From: Deltaproteobacteria bacterium
GTDB lineage: Bacteria; Myxococcota_A; UBA796; SXON01
Direction: 5' to 3'
DNA: 41,821 nt
Assembly: GCA_947486185.1 (NCBI GenBank)
Contig: CANKTH010000037.1
Coordinates: 1-41,821 of the forward strand
Under the pieces are notes generated by a model. The model searched no databases. It had not been told where the DNA came from and saw nothing but the letters and a program-made list of their open reading frames with translations. Both the position numbers and the translations under genes were made by a program. Each line of letters opens with the position of its first letter. The stretch's first letter is position 1. This document shows, piece after piece, positions 9,662 through 17,483 of the stretch.

Positions 9662-9907
9662 TCAGGCAGAGCCCTGCGCCTTCTGTACGAGCGTGATCAG
9701 GTCGCCAAAGGTGCGGACCCGCACCAACGCCTCATCGCTGAACGTCGTGCCAATCTGCTCTTCAATAAAGGCGACCATCTCCATCGTCGCCACCGAGTCC
9801 ATACCCAGCGCCGCGATCTCGGTCGTCGGCGTGACGGCGCCGAGTCGACCTGCCTTGGTCGGATCAACCGCATTGATCGCCCTGTATACCAGGTCCATCG
9901 TGTCCAT
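9662..9907 (-). CDS. Free-standing acyl carrier protein
   Basis: An 81-residue type II acyl carrier protein. The phosphopantetheine site is the Ser in GMDSVATMEM, in the usual position before helix II, and acidic residues follow (FIEEQIG). It sits between the divergent metallo-beta-lactamase-like gene (38 bases upstream) and the polyketide synthase (79 bases downstream), all on one strand. A GGGAG lies upstream of the ATG. Because the synthase already has an internal ACP, this one probably carries a starter acyl chain to the KS or presents the finished chain to the oxoamine synthase domain. Free ACPs beside serine palmitoyltransferases in sphingolipid-making bacteria are a precedent. No phosphopantetheinyl transferase is encoded in the window. 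The carrier-protein call is firm; the specific role is inferred. Confidence 0.92.
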   Translation of the reverse strand: MDTMDLVYRAINAVDPTKAGRLGAVTPTTEIAALGMDSVATMEMVAFIEEQIGTTFSDEALVRVRTFGDLITLVQKAQGSA

Positions 9908-9945
9908 ACGTACGTCTCCCGATGCGCGGGTGCTATCCGGAAGTG

Positions 9946-10674
9946 TCAGCTCTGGCGAGGGGACAGACGCCGTCCCGGGTGGAGCAGCTGGGCGTCACGT
10001 GGCGCGGCACGAAGGCAGCACGCCAGATCGCGGGTAGGCAACCCGAGTTTTCTACGGATTTCACCTGTAAGATCTGCGATGATGTATGCACGGGCCGGGT
10101 AGAGACCAATCAGCCTCCCGGTCGCCTCCTCATCGTCGTAGTCCGTGCCCGCGATCACCACGTCAACGGGTCCGAGCTCGGCCGCCAATTGCTGAAACTC
10201 AGCGGGCGACACAAATCGGTGCGCGCTCTGGCCGAGGAGGGCAACCCGAAATTCGCCGCCGCGGCTCGGCAACGTGACCGACAGCGCCCACGGCGGGTCG
10301 GGCGGGCGGCCAAGGGTATGCCGAAGCCGGTCGAAGGCGAGCCAGGGTGCCCCGAGCCCACTTCGGACCTTCCGCACCGCCTCTTCGGCGGTGGCCCACG
10401 GTATCGGCCGAAACGGCGCGGCGCGGAATCCGAGGCCGCCGAGGCGGAACTCGGGCGCCAACGCGACCCCCGAGAGGCGGTACCGTCGGAGCACCGCAGC
10501 ATCGGCCGCCAACGGCCCGCCACGGGCGCCGCGCAGTCGCTCAGCCTCAGACCACGTCGCGACCCGCGGGAGCAGCCCCTCTTCGGGAGGATCCACCTCT
10601 ATCTCGACCAGATCCGTCGAGAGGCGGAGCCCGCTCCAGCCCAGGTGTGTAACGCTAAGACCGGAGAACCCCAT
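9946..10674 (-). CDS. Divergent metallo-beta-lactamase-fold (UlaG-like) protein lacking the usual metal site
   Basis: A 242-residue cytoplasmic protein. The opening strand-turn (VTHLGWSGLRLS) resembles the start of UlaG-type metallo-beta-lactamase-fold hydrolases (the WLGHSGFRL pattern). A later segment (VALLGQSAHRF, then ELGPVDVVIAGTDY) resembles their GDT...GPIDLAILP segment. The hallmark HxHxDH cluster is not visible, and the histidines expected later are scarce. It may therefore be a catalytically altered or non-enzymatic member, or the fold call may be wrong. It is the first gene of the run leading to the free ACP and the synthase, 38 bases before the ACP gene. It could act in chain handling, editing or regulation, but nothing in the sequence proves this. 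A GAGGA abuts the ATG. Confidence 0.6.
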   Translation of the reverse strand: MGFSGLSVTHLGWSGLRLSTDLVEIEVDPPEEGLLPRVATWSEAERLRGARGGPLAADAAVLRRYRLSGVALAPEFRLGGLGFRAAPFRPIPWATAEEAVRKVRSGLGAPWLAFDRLRHTLGRPPDPPWALSVTLPSRGGEFRVALLGQSAHRFVSPAEFQQLAAELGPVDVVIAGTDYDDEEATGRLIGLYPARAYIIADLTGEIRRKLGLPTRDLACCLRAAPRDAQLLHPGRRLSPRQS

Positions 10675-10761
10675 TCCTCAACATCACCCGACCGCCGAAT
10701 CCGCCCACCGCGACAGAGTTCACACGCCACCGGTTCGGTGAGCCTCGCCGCACGCCCAACG

Positions 10762-10784
10762 GTTCCATAATCAAAGATACGAAC
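10762..10784. promoter_or_regulatory. Candidate operator/promoter element between the Rrf2 gene and the polyketide operon
   Basis: The 197-base divergent gap between the minus-strand ACP/synthase operon and the plus-strand Rrf2 gene contains an AT-richer island in GC-rich surroundings. It is flanked by short inverted arms (GTTC at 10762-10765 and GAAC at 10781-10784). CATAAT at 10766-10771 resembles a -10 box for the plus strand, but no convincing -35 is seen. The arms are only four bases, so this is weak evidence for an operator. Confidence 0.25.
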
Positions 10785-10871
10785 TGGGGTTGCCCCGCCC
10801 GTCCGGAACTGGCACAACTGAGGATGCCGCGGGCTCATTCACCGGGCCACACGATTCTCCGGAGTCTCTTC

Positions 10872-11300
10872 ATGTTGTTCCCGTCCACCGCCGAATATGC
10901 TCTTCGAGCGATGGTCACGCTCGCCGCCCAGCCTGCCGGCGAGAGCCTCACCGCGTCCGACCTCGCCGAACGAACTCAGGTGCCGCTCGCTTATCTCTCC
11001 AAAGTGCTGCGCCAGCTCGTCTCAGCCGAGCTGCTTCGAGGCCGGCGGGGCCACCACGGCGGGTTCCAGCTCACGCGCCCCCCGGCCGAGATCACCTTTG
11101 GCCAGGTGCTCACGGCCGTCGGCTTCCAGCCGCCCGCCAACCGCTGCGCGATGGGCTGGGGCGCCTGCAGCCCCGGTCTTCCCTGCCCACTCCACGACGC
11201 CTGGTCGTCGATGGACAGCGCGTACCAGAGCTGGGCGCGCTGTACGACCCTGGCATCCGCGCTTCAAAAAGGCAGCTTCGCCCGGGCCCCTGAGCCCTGA
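10872..11300 (+). CDS. Rrf2-family transcriptional regulator, probable iron-sulfur sensor
   Basis: A 142-residue regulator. The first 80 residues form the Rrf2 winged helix-turn-helix (FPSTAEYALRAMVTLA, then AYLSKVLRQLVSAELL and the GRRGHHGGFQL wing). Three cysteines at 92, 99 and 105 (spacing C-x6-C-x5-C, the last in CPLHDAW) match the cluster-binding loop of NsrR/IscR-type members, so an Fe-S cluster sensing nitric oxide, redox or iron state is likely. The start at 10872 is chosen because GGAG sits 7 bases upstream and the family begins right at this Met; a longer in-frame opening from 10824 adds unrelated residues. It is divergent from the MBL-like/ACP/synthase genes and may regulate them and itself. 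The family is firm, the signal is inferred. Confidence 0.9.
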   Translation: MLFPSTAEYALRAMVTLAAQPAGESLTASDLAERTQVPLAYLSKVLRQLVSAELLRGRRGHHGGFQLTRPPAEITFGQVLTAVGFQPPANRCAMGWGACSPGLPCPLHDAWSSMDSAYQSWARCTTLASALQKGSFARAPEP

Positions 11301-11310
11301 TCCGCGGACG

Positions 11311-11853
11311 TCAGCTTCTAAGACGCCAGAGCTCGCCCGGGCTGCGCCCGCCCGCGACGATGTAACGCACCAGATCCAACGCGATCTGGAAGACCTCATC
11401 GTCAAGCTCCTCCAGGATCCGCACCTCCAGCCGGGACGCCTCGATCACCACGCTGAGCGTGGTCTCGTCCAGCGTGGTGCGGACCGCGTCGTCCAGCCAC
11501 GCTGGCGGCTCTCCGTCCACATGATAACGCTCCTGGAACGTTCCACTTTCGCCTCGCGGCACCATGGAGATCCGTCCGGAGACGCCCTCGACCCGAAATC
11601 CGATGTCCGCGCCTTCCGGGTGGCCCTGCCTCTCCGGAAGGTAGAGAAACACTAGACTGCGCCCACCTACTTCTCCCTTGAGCGAACCGTCCCCGCGATC
11701 AAAACGGAGCCCCGAACGAACCGCGAGCTGCTCCATACGCTCGACCCACAAGGCCTCCAGCACAGCCGCCATCCTCCGACGCCGCTGGAAAGAGACCCAC
11801 CACAGGAAGCCGCCGGCCGCGAGCGTGAACAACGCACCGAGCAACAAGCTCAT
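11311..11853 (-). CDS. Hypothetical membrane-anchored protein
   Basis: A 180-residue protein with one N-terminal transmembrane segment (about residues 3-22, LLLGALFTLAAGGFLWWVSF) followed at once by a basic stop-transfer cluster (QRRRRMA). Most of the chain is therefore predicted to be cytoplasmic. The soluble part has alternating strands and Gly-rich turns and a helical C-terminus (LEELDDEVFQIALDLVRYIV). I recognise no family. It ends 10 bases from the convergent Rrf2 gene and starts 106 bases downstream of the murein endopeptidase gene on the same strand. Confidence 0.7.
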   Translation of the reverse strand: MSLLLGALFTLAAGGFLWWVSFQRRRRMAAVLEALWVERMEQLAVRSGLRFDRGDGSLKGEVGGRSLVFLYLPERQGHPEGADIGFRVEGVSGRISMVPRGESGTFQERYHVDGEPPAWLDDAVRTTLDETTLSVVIEASRLEVRILEELDDEVFQIALDLVRYIVAGGRSPGELWRLRS

Positions 11854-11959
11854 GAGGCTCGCTCACCCGCACGGCCCGTCCGGCGTCGCGCGCCAGTGCC
11901 TGGCAGCCGCCGCTCCGCCCGGAGGCCCTCATTCGAGCCATATCCGGAGTTGCCCAGGG

Positions 11960-12664
11960 TCACCCGCCGGCTTTGCTGCCATCCCCGCAGAGCACGCGGA
12001 CATGGAGATGACTCTTGTGTCCCGGTGCGTGGCGGATCACCCCCGTACGCTCCCAGTGGGCGCTTCCGCCGTCGGACACAAAGATGTAGTCTGCCTCCTC
12101 GGCGGTGAGGAGGCCAGACTTCACGGTGTAGCTGCGTAAAGTGGCGATGTGGCTCCGATCGAGCAGGATCATGTCGATCTTGCCGGTCTGCAGCATCGTC
12201 GAGATCAGCAGCCAGTTGGCCTCGGGATCGAAATCCTTCGCGCTCAGGTCGTCGAACCGGTTGGTAGGCTGCCACCGGCCGCGCCGGTAGATGCCGATGT
12301 CGGCGTCCACGCCGCCACGATGGCTCTTGTGCCCGCTCAAAAACCCGCCGTAGCGCACGGAGAGGTCCCCGATGATGATCGGCGACGCGTCCGGCATCAA
12401 CCAACGCGTGTGCCGCGCGCTCTCCACGATGAGATCGACCATCTCCTGAGTGCCCCAAGCCGCGTCCGGTACGATGCGCGTATAAAAGAGCGGCAGGTCA
12501 GGCAAGACTACGCCATCCTGCAAGTAGGTAGCCGAGCACCCGGACAAGCCGGTGTCCTCAGGCATCTCCGCGTCGACCACAACCCACTCGCCTTCAACCG
12601 CAGGGCCATATTCCCCCGCAAAAGTGCTTTGTGTACCGAGCGTTAGTAGCAGAGCCAGCACCAT
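11960..12664 (-). CDS. mepA: MepA-type penicillin-insensitive murein endopeptidase (peptidase M74)
   Basis: A 234-residue exported zinc peptidase. An uncharged hydrophobic signal peptide (about residues 1-16, ending TFAG) leads to the periplasm. The two zinc motifs of the MepA/LAS fold are present: GHKSHRGGVDAD (His112, His115, Asp120) and HAPGHKSHLHVRV (His212, His216, His219, His221). The enzyme should cleave D-Ala-meso-diaminopimelate crosslinks in peptidoglycan and is not blocked by beta-lactams. It is close to the length of the E. coli enzyme. It lies 120 bases downstream of the YcaQ-like gene, with a hairpin between them, so it may have its own promoter. The symbol is given by family. 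Confidence 0.88.
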   Translation of the reverse strand: MVLALLLTLGTQSTFAGEYGPAVEGEWVVVDAEMPEDTGLSGCSATYLQDGVVLPDLPLFYTRIVPDAAWGTQEMVDLIVESARHTRWLMPDASPIIIGDLSVRYGGFLSGHKSHRGGVDADIGIYRRGRWQPTNRFDDLSAKDFDPEANWLLISTMLQTGKIDMILLDRSHIATLRSYTVKSGLLTAEEADYIFVSDGGSAHWERTGVIRHAPGHKSHLHVRVLCGDGSKAGG

Positions 12665-12720
12665 TCCACGAACCTCACCGGTCCGGCCACCCTACCCACC
12701 CTCACCGCCAGGGGAAAGGC

Positions 12721-12746
12721 GGAGTGCGAAACTTTCTTCGCACCCC
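12721..12746 (-). terminator. Stable hairpin between the DNA glycosylase and murein endopeptidase genes
   Basis: GTGCGAA at 12724-12730 pairs perfectly with TTCGCAC at 12737-12743 around a 6-base loop. After one A/C mismatch, two outer G-C pairs extend the stem. It lies downstream of the glycosylase gene on the minus strand. No clean T-tract follows, so it may be a weak or Rho-assisted terminator or an mRNA-stability element. Confidence 0.45.
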
Positions 12747-12784
12747 CCTCGTGTGAAACATCGAAGGATCGATTCTCAGGTAGC

Positions 12785-13957
12785 TCATTCTGGGATCGTT
12801 CTTGACGCGTCAATGCGGACTTTTTTACACCCGTTAGACGTAGCCAACCGCTCCAGCGCCGCCGACACGGTGCGCGGAGGCGCCGAGCCCGAGACCACCA
12901 CCTCCAGCGTGTCCCCGTTGCGCTGCGCCTCAACCCGGGCGATCAACTTCCCTTCTGACAGGACGGGACACACGTAGTAGCCCCAGCGCCGCGTCGGGGC
13001 AGGTTTGTAGACCTCCCAGATGTACTCGAAGTTGAAGGCCAACTTTACCAACACCCTATCCCAGAGCAGCGGATCCAACGGACCGAGCACGACCGGCTCG
13101 CGCGCTGACGCGGCGGGGGGCCCTGATCGGAGCTCCGGCAACGCCAGGTAGGGTCGGGCAGCGTCGCCTACCTGAACCTGAAGCAGCCGACCCTGTTCCA
13201 GGAGCCGCTCCACCGTCCCGTCGGTGCGCACGCCCGAAAGCACCGACCACATCGGCCCGCCCGCGCGGCAAAGCAGACCGGCCACGCGAACGCGCTCCAG
13301 CAGCATATCCTCCCCGAAATCGCCGGTTCGCGGAGCACTCGCCGCCCCCCCGAGCGCGCGCTCGGGAAGATCGTAGAGCCGCCGGCCCCGACCGTCCCGC
13401 GCCGCGACGACCAGGCGGCACCGGGTCCACAACACCTCCGCCGCCAGGACCGCCGCTCGCGACGTGCTCTTCCAACCGCCCCAATCGATCGGCTCCGCCC
13501 GCCCGCGATCACTGAGCGCCTCGCTTGGAAGCGATCCTCGCTCCCGCACCTCGGCCTCCACCTCGTTCAGCAGCGACTCCGAGATTCGCAACATTCTTTC
13601 TGTGTTTCTCCACCAAGGCGTCTCCAGCGCCTGATCGCGGTAGTAGGGGAAGAAACGGGCATCGATCAGGCACCGTTCCTTGGCGAAGTGTTCAAAAACC
13701 CGGCCGGCGCTGTACCGGAACAGCTCGCCGCGCCGCAGCCCCGAGACACGCGCCCACGCGACCAACTCCGGGCTGGTTCCCGCGCGATCTATTGGATCAA
13801 GCTGGATGATGCCCAAGCTCCGGTAGAGAGCGTCCAGCCCGGCGGGTCCCTCGCCCAGCTCGGAGTCGGCCGCAGTGCTGTAGAGCAGCCAGCGCCTCGC
13901 CTCCTCCGGATGCACATTCACGGTGGGGATTGAGGCCAATCGCCCCCCGGTCGCCAT
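12785..13957 (-). CDS. Winged-helix DNA glycosylase of the AlkZ/YcaQ (HTH_42) family
   Basis: A 390-residue protein of the HTH_42 family, which includes E. coli YcaQ/AlkX and Streptomyces AlkZ. These enzymes excise bulky alkylated bases and unhook interstrand crosslinks. The catalytic Q-hydrophobic-D motif is visible as QLD (Gln52, Asp54) in LGIIQLDPID, followed by the winged-helix core (HFAKERCLIDARFFPYYR) and a C-terminal beta domain (GYYVCPVLSEGKLIARVEAQ). The ATG at 13957 is chosen because it starts 1 base after the phosphoglycerate mutase stop; the longer upstream opening lies inside that gene. YcaQ-type members are housekeeping, while AlkZ-type members give self-resistance in antibiotic clusters. 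Here coupling to gpmI suggests housekeeping, though the polyketide locus is only about 2 kb away. Confidence 0.85.
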   Translation of the reverse strand: MATGGRLASIPTVNVHPEEARRWLLYSTAADSELGEGPAGLDALYRSLGIIQLDPIDRAGTSPELVAWARVSGLRRGELFRYSAGRVFEHFAKERCLIDARFFPYYRDQALETPWWRNTERMLRISESLLNEVEAEVRERGSLPSEALSDRGRAEPIDWGGWKSTSRAAVLAAEVLWTRCRLVVAARDGRGRRLYDLPERALGGAASAPRTGDFGEDMLLERVRVAGLLCRAGGPMWSVLSGVRTDGTVERLLEQGRLLQVQVGDAARPYLALPELRSGPPAASAREPVVLGPLDPLLWDRVLVKLAFNFEYIWEVYKPAPTRRWGYYVCPVLSEGKLIARVEAQRNGDTLEVVVSGSAPPRTVSAALERLATSNGCKKVRIDASRTIPE

Positions 13958-13958
13958 C

Positions 13959-15608
13959 TCAGGCCCGAGGGCGGGCGGGGACCACCAGCGCAGGGACCAT
14001 CGTGTCGGGCGGATACAGCCCGGCGAGCGCCAGGAGGGTCGGCCCGATCGACGCGATCCCCGCCCGACCGCCGGCGGCGGCGGCGTCGGCCTCGCGCGGG
14101 TCCAAGGCCCAGAAACCCGTGGGATCCACGAGCACACAGGGCACCGGGTTGAGCGAGTGGCTCGTGCGCGGCTTCCGGTGACCTCCTACGACGACCGGCG
14201 CTCCCGACTTGTCGAGCTCAAACATCTCATCGGCGTTGCCGTGATCGGCGGTGATCAGCACGATGGCGCCGACGTCCTTGGCCGCGTCGAGCAGGCGGCC
14301 GAGACAACGGTCCACCACCTCCACGCCCTGGACGGTCGCGGCAAAATCGCCGCTATGACCGACCATGTCGCCGTTGGCCCAGTTCAAGCGCAGGTGATCG
14401 TACTGCCCGCTCCGTAACGCCGCAATCATCGCGTCGGTGATTCGCTCCGCCTGCATCGCCGGCGCAGTCTGAAACTGCACATTGTCCGAAGGGATCTCGA
14501 CGTATTCCTCGAGGGACGGGTCGATCCGGCCACTGCGGTTGCCGTTGAAGAAGTAGGTGACATGCCCGAACTTCTGCGTCTCGCTGACCGCGAAGCTCCG
14601 CCGGCCTGCCTCGCAGAGGTGCTCCCCGACCGGGTGCTCCAGAGTGGGCGGCTCCACCAGAAACCGCGAGGGAATATGCCGATCTCCATCGTATTCCATC
14701 ATGCCAGCGTACGTTACGCGCGGACGGCGCCCGCGCTCGAAGCACGGAAACTCATCTTCTTCAAAGGCACGAGATATCTCGATCGCGCGGTCGCCACGGA
14801 AGTTGAACAGGACCACCGCGTCGCCGTCCTGGATGATCCCGACGGGCGATCCGTCGCGAGCGACGACGAACGCGGGCAACCACTGATCGTCTACAGCGGG
14901 ATCTTCCTCGTAGAACGTCTGGATAGCCTCACCGGCGCTCGCGAAGCGGCGTCCCTCACCCTCCACGTGGGTGCGCCAGCCGCGCGCCACCATCTCCCAG
15001 TCGGCCTCGTAACGATCCATGGTCAACCGCATCCGGCCGCCGCCTGAGGCGATCCTGGCATCGGGGAGCGAGTCCAGCTCGGCCTCGAGGGGCAGGATCC
15101 AGGAAAGTGCCGAGCGCGCCGAGACATCCCGGCCGTCGGTGAGAGCATGGACACGGATCCTGCCGACGCCCGCGGCGGCCGCCGCACGGATCAACGCACG
15201 AAGGTGAGCCACGTGGCTGTGCACATTGCCGTCAGAGACGAGCCCGATGAGGTGGAGCGCCCCCCCGCGCGCGGCGGCGACCACCTCCTGCCACGCCCTC
15301 CCGGCGTAGAGGCCGCCGGTGCGGAGGGCCTCGTCGACGAGCTTCGCGCCCTGGTCCACCACGCGGCCTGCGCCAAAAGCATTATGTCCAACTTCAGAAT
15401 TTCCCATATCCGCGTCGGACGGCAGCCCGACCGCGCGACCGTGCGCGACCAGGAGGCAGTGAGGTGCCTCAGACATCAAGCGATCAAGAACCGGCGTATC
15501 TGCAACAAATACGGCGTCCGTGTCGTCGCGCCGGCCCCAGCCGACGCCGTCCATCACGCAGAAGACGACCGGTGTGCGAGGCGCACCCGGCCAGGACACA
15601 AGCGGCAT
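13959..15608 (-). CDS. gpmI: 2,3-bisphosphoglycerate-independent phosphoglycerate mutase
   Basis: A 549-residue alkaline-phosphatase-superfamily enzyme that interconverts 3- and 2-phosphoglycerate in glycolysis using two Mn ions. Visible motifs are CVMDGVGWG at the first metal site, the catalytic Ser in MGNSEVGHNA, HALTDGRDV, NFRGDRAIEISRAF, NWANGDMVGHSGD and ITADHGNADEM. The ATG at 15608 begins in a TGATG overlap with the upstream membrane-protein gene; a longer opening lies in that gene and gives no family sequence. The stop is 1 base before the YcaQ-like start. Slightly longer than the usual 510 residues. It uses MDGVGWG instead of the common LDGWG, which I regard as a subgroup difference. 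Confidence 0.95.
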   Translation of the reverse strand: MPLVSWPGAPRTPVVFCVMDGVGWGRRDDTDAVFVADTPVLDRLMSEAPHCLLVAHGRAVGLPSDADMGNSEVGHNAFGAGRVVDQGAKLVDEALRTGGLYAGRAWQEVVAAARGGALHLIGLVSDGNVHSHVAHLRALIRAAAAAGVGRIRVHALTDGRDVSARSALSWILPLEAELDSLPDARIASGGGRMRLTMDRYEADWEMVARGWRTHVEGEGRRFASAGEAIQTFYEEDPAVDDQWLPAFVVARDGSPVGIIQDGDAVVLFNFRGDRAIEISRAFEEDEFPCFERGRRPRVTYAGMMEYDGDRHIPSRFLVEPPTLEHPVGEHLCEAGRRSFAVSETQKFGHVTYFFNGNRSGRIDPSLEEYVEIPSDNVQFQTAPAMQAERITDAMIAALRSGQYDHLRLNWANGDMVGHSGDFAATVQGVEVVDRCLGRLLDAAKDVGAIVLITADHGNADEMFELDKSGAPVVVGGHRKPRTSHSLNPVPCVLVDPTGFWALDPREADAAAAGGRAGIASIGPTLLALAGLYPPDTMVPALVVPARPRA

Positions 15609-16105
15609 CAGGGCTCCGAGCCGGGCTGGGGGAGATAGCGCGAAGGATCGACATAAACCGCGATGATCGCCGATATCACACCGCCGAACACCGAAGCGGG
15701 CGTGAGCACCCACCAGTAGTTGTACCAGAAGAAGCCGCCCCACTTCAGCGCTTCCAACCGAGTGTTCTGCGCGCCGTTCGGCCAGATGTAGAGCAGCGCG
15801 AACGTGCCGACCAATCCAAGCATGACGCCGAGTACGGCACCCTGAACCATACGAATCACCCACTGCCGCTTACGTGAGACCGCGAACCGCGCGATACCGC
15901 CACCGGACCACAAGGGCGCGCCCACCCCGCCGAGCACCATACCCACCAGGGCCGATCTACCGGCATAATAGTGCGTCGGCGCGAGCACGTTGCCGGTCTC
16001 CAGCGTCGCGGCCATCACCACCGACGCGCTCAACCAGCCGACCACCGTCCAGAGCGCCATCATCACCAGGAGCTGCCTCGTCGAGACCCGGAGCCCGCTC
16101 ACCAC
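15608..16105 (-). CDS. Small integral membrane protein of unknown function
   Basis: A 165-residue protein with about four transmembrane helices: LLVMMALWTVVGWLSASVVM, ALVGMVLGGVGAPLW, VQGAVLGVMLGLVGTFALLY and LTPASVFGGVISAIIAVYV. A basic loop (SRKRQWVIR) lies between helices 2 and 3. No family was recognised. The start is GTG at 16105 and is uncertain. The stop overlaps the gpmI ATG by one base, so the two are translationally coupled. Confidence 0.7.
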   Translation of the reverse strand: MVSGLRVSTRQLLVMMALWTVVGWLSASVVMAATLETGNVLAPTHYYAGRSALVGMVLGGVGAPLWSGGGIARFAVSRKRQWVIRMVQGAVLGVMLGLVGTFALLYIWPNGAQNTRLEALKWGGFFWYNYWWVLTPASVFGGVISAIIAVYVDPSRYLPQPGSEP

Positions 16106-16257
16106 CGGCCCGAGGACCGCGGGGTCAGGCGCAGGGCGATATCGACGGCGCGGTGCTGACCCAGGGCAGGCTCCAGGAGGCTCAACATCGCACTAACCGG
16201 GAATCGCCATTCGCACCGGCACAGACCCACTTCCTCACCCGTGAACCAGCGGCGGAC

Positions 16258-16287
16258 TTGACTCCAGCCGCGACCCCGACCTATAAG
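16258..16287 (+). promoter_or_regulatory. Sigma70-like promoter for the lipoprotein/dehydratase/glycosyltransferase operon
   Basis: TTGACT (16258-16263), an 18-base spacer and TATAAG (16282-16287). Each box matches the consensus in five of six positions, which is striking in such GC-rich DNA. A start site near 16294 would give a short leader containing GGAG (16296-16299) before the ATG at 16308. Confidence 0.7.
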
Positions 16288-16307
16288 GCACGGTCGGAGC
16301 GATACGT

Positions 16308-17483
16308 ATGCTTCTCGTCCAACTCGCCCTGTTCGCCGGCTGCAACCCTCAGGATGGTGAGCTTACCGAAGCCACCTACGCCGCTTTTCTGTCACAGGCC
16401 TCTCCCAACATCCTCCCGTTCACCCAGGTGGGCGACCCGGTACCCGAGAGCTTCTTGCGGGTCGACTGCCGCGAGCTCCGTGAGGACGAGGAGGGGCGGC
16501 GACTCGAGGGGGTAGACTACGAGGCCGAGTGTACCGACGACGAGGATCCGATTGAGCCCGGTTGGTTCTACTGGCTCGACCAGTACGCGTACTACGTAGC
16601 TGCCGGTCCGGTGGTGCCCTGGCGCGTCGAAGCGGTGAGGAACATCGAGGGCGACATTCAGGTCCTCTTCCACTTCGAGACCGATCATATCGGGGATTCT
16701 CGGCTCGGTTTCACCATCGATCCCGACTTCCAGCCGCAAGAGTGTGTGGGCACCGAGACGAGCGCCCAGCTGGTGGATATCGACGGCGGAAACTGGCTCG
16801 AACACTGGTCTGAAGGCCAGACCAACGACGCTGGGGACCCGGTCACGCTCTATCTGCTCAACGCCTCGTCCTACCAGTTCAACCCCAGCAATTTCGGTGA
16901 CTACTGGTTCCTCGACGAGGTCCGGCTCGCCGGCACGTCGTTTGGTCGCTTCGGCTCAGAGGACATCTACACCCACGGCGTCGACTACAACGATCCCGAC
17001 GGCACCCCCTTCCACTTCCCCGCCTACGCCGAGGGCGCTTCCCCGTTCAACGACGCGGTGTACGAAGGCGAAGATATGGCCGAAGTGCAGGAGGCGATCA
17101 GCGAGGAGTTCGCCGAGAACGGCAAGCTCGCCACCCTCGGCAAGGTCGCCGCGGAGACCTCGCCGGTCGAGATCGTGTTCGAGGACAACTCCTGGCGCCC
17201 CGCGTCGGAGACCGACGTAGGCTTGTCAGGGTTCCTGGGTGTCTCGACCAACTGGGTCAAGATCGACCCGAACCCGGATTTCGAGGCAGGCAAGTCCAAG
17301 GGCACCCCGAAGTTCTCGGGTGAGTTCCAGATCGCGCTCGACGGCTATGACGCAGGCGGCTTCGTGTTCGCCCATGGCAAGTTCAAGATCTTCAACATCC
17401 GTGACGACGCGGACTACGGGTACGAAAACCTGGAAGAGATCAAGCGCGCGGAGAACAACACGCCGACGTGCCCCACCAACTGA
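16308..17483 (+). CDS. Hypothetical secreted lipoprotein, acidic
   Basis: A 391-residue acidic protein with a short lipoprotein signal without positive charge (MLLVQLALFAGC, Cys12), so it is predicted to be lipidated and periplasmic or surface-exposed. The mature part is rich in Asp, Glu, Phe, Tyr and Trp (GWFYWLDQYAYYV, FNPSNFGDYWFLDEV) with alternating beta-like segments. This suggests a beta-sandwich or carbohydrate-binding-like domain, but I recognise no family. It follows a strong promoter at 16258-16287, and its stop lies within the start region of the RmlB-like gene (16-base overlap), so the three genes are probably one operon with a polysaccharide theme. Confidence 0.8.
   Translation: MLLVQLALFAGCNPQDGELTEATYAAFLSQASPNILPFTQVGDPVPESFLRVDCRELREDEEGRRLEGVDYEAECTDDEDPIEPGWFYWLDQYAYYVAAGPVVPWRVEAVRNIEGDIQVLFHFETDHIGDSRLGFTIDPDFQPQECVGTETSAQLVDIDGGNWLEHWSEGQTNDAGDPVTLYLLNASSYQFNPSNFGDYWFLDEVRLAGTSFGRFGSEDIYTHGVDYNDPDGTPFHFPAYAEGASPFNDAVYEGEDMAEVQEAISEEFAENGKLATLGKVAAETSPVEIVFEDNSWRPASETDVGLSGFLGVSTNWVKIDPNPDFEAGKSKGTPKFSGEFQIALDGYDAGGFVFAHGKFKIFNIRDDADYGYENLEEIKRAENNTPTCPTN

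Noticed and set aside
8407..9696. Plus-strand open frame opposite the KS domain
   Set aside because: The minus strand encodes a KS with all catalytic residues; the plus translation is basic and without motifs.
15609..15863. N-terminal extension of phosphoglycerate mutase
   Set aside because: It is out of frame within the upstream membrane-protein gene and unlike the family; the ATG at 15608 sits in a TGATG overlap.
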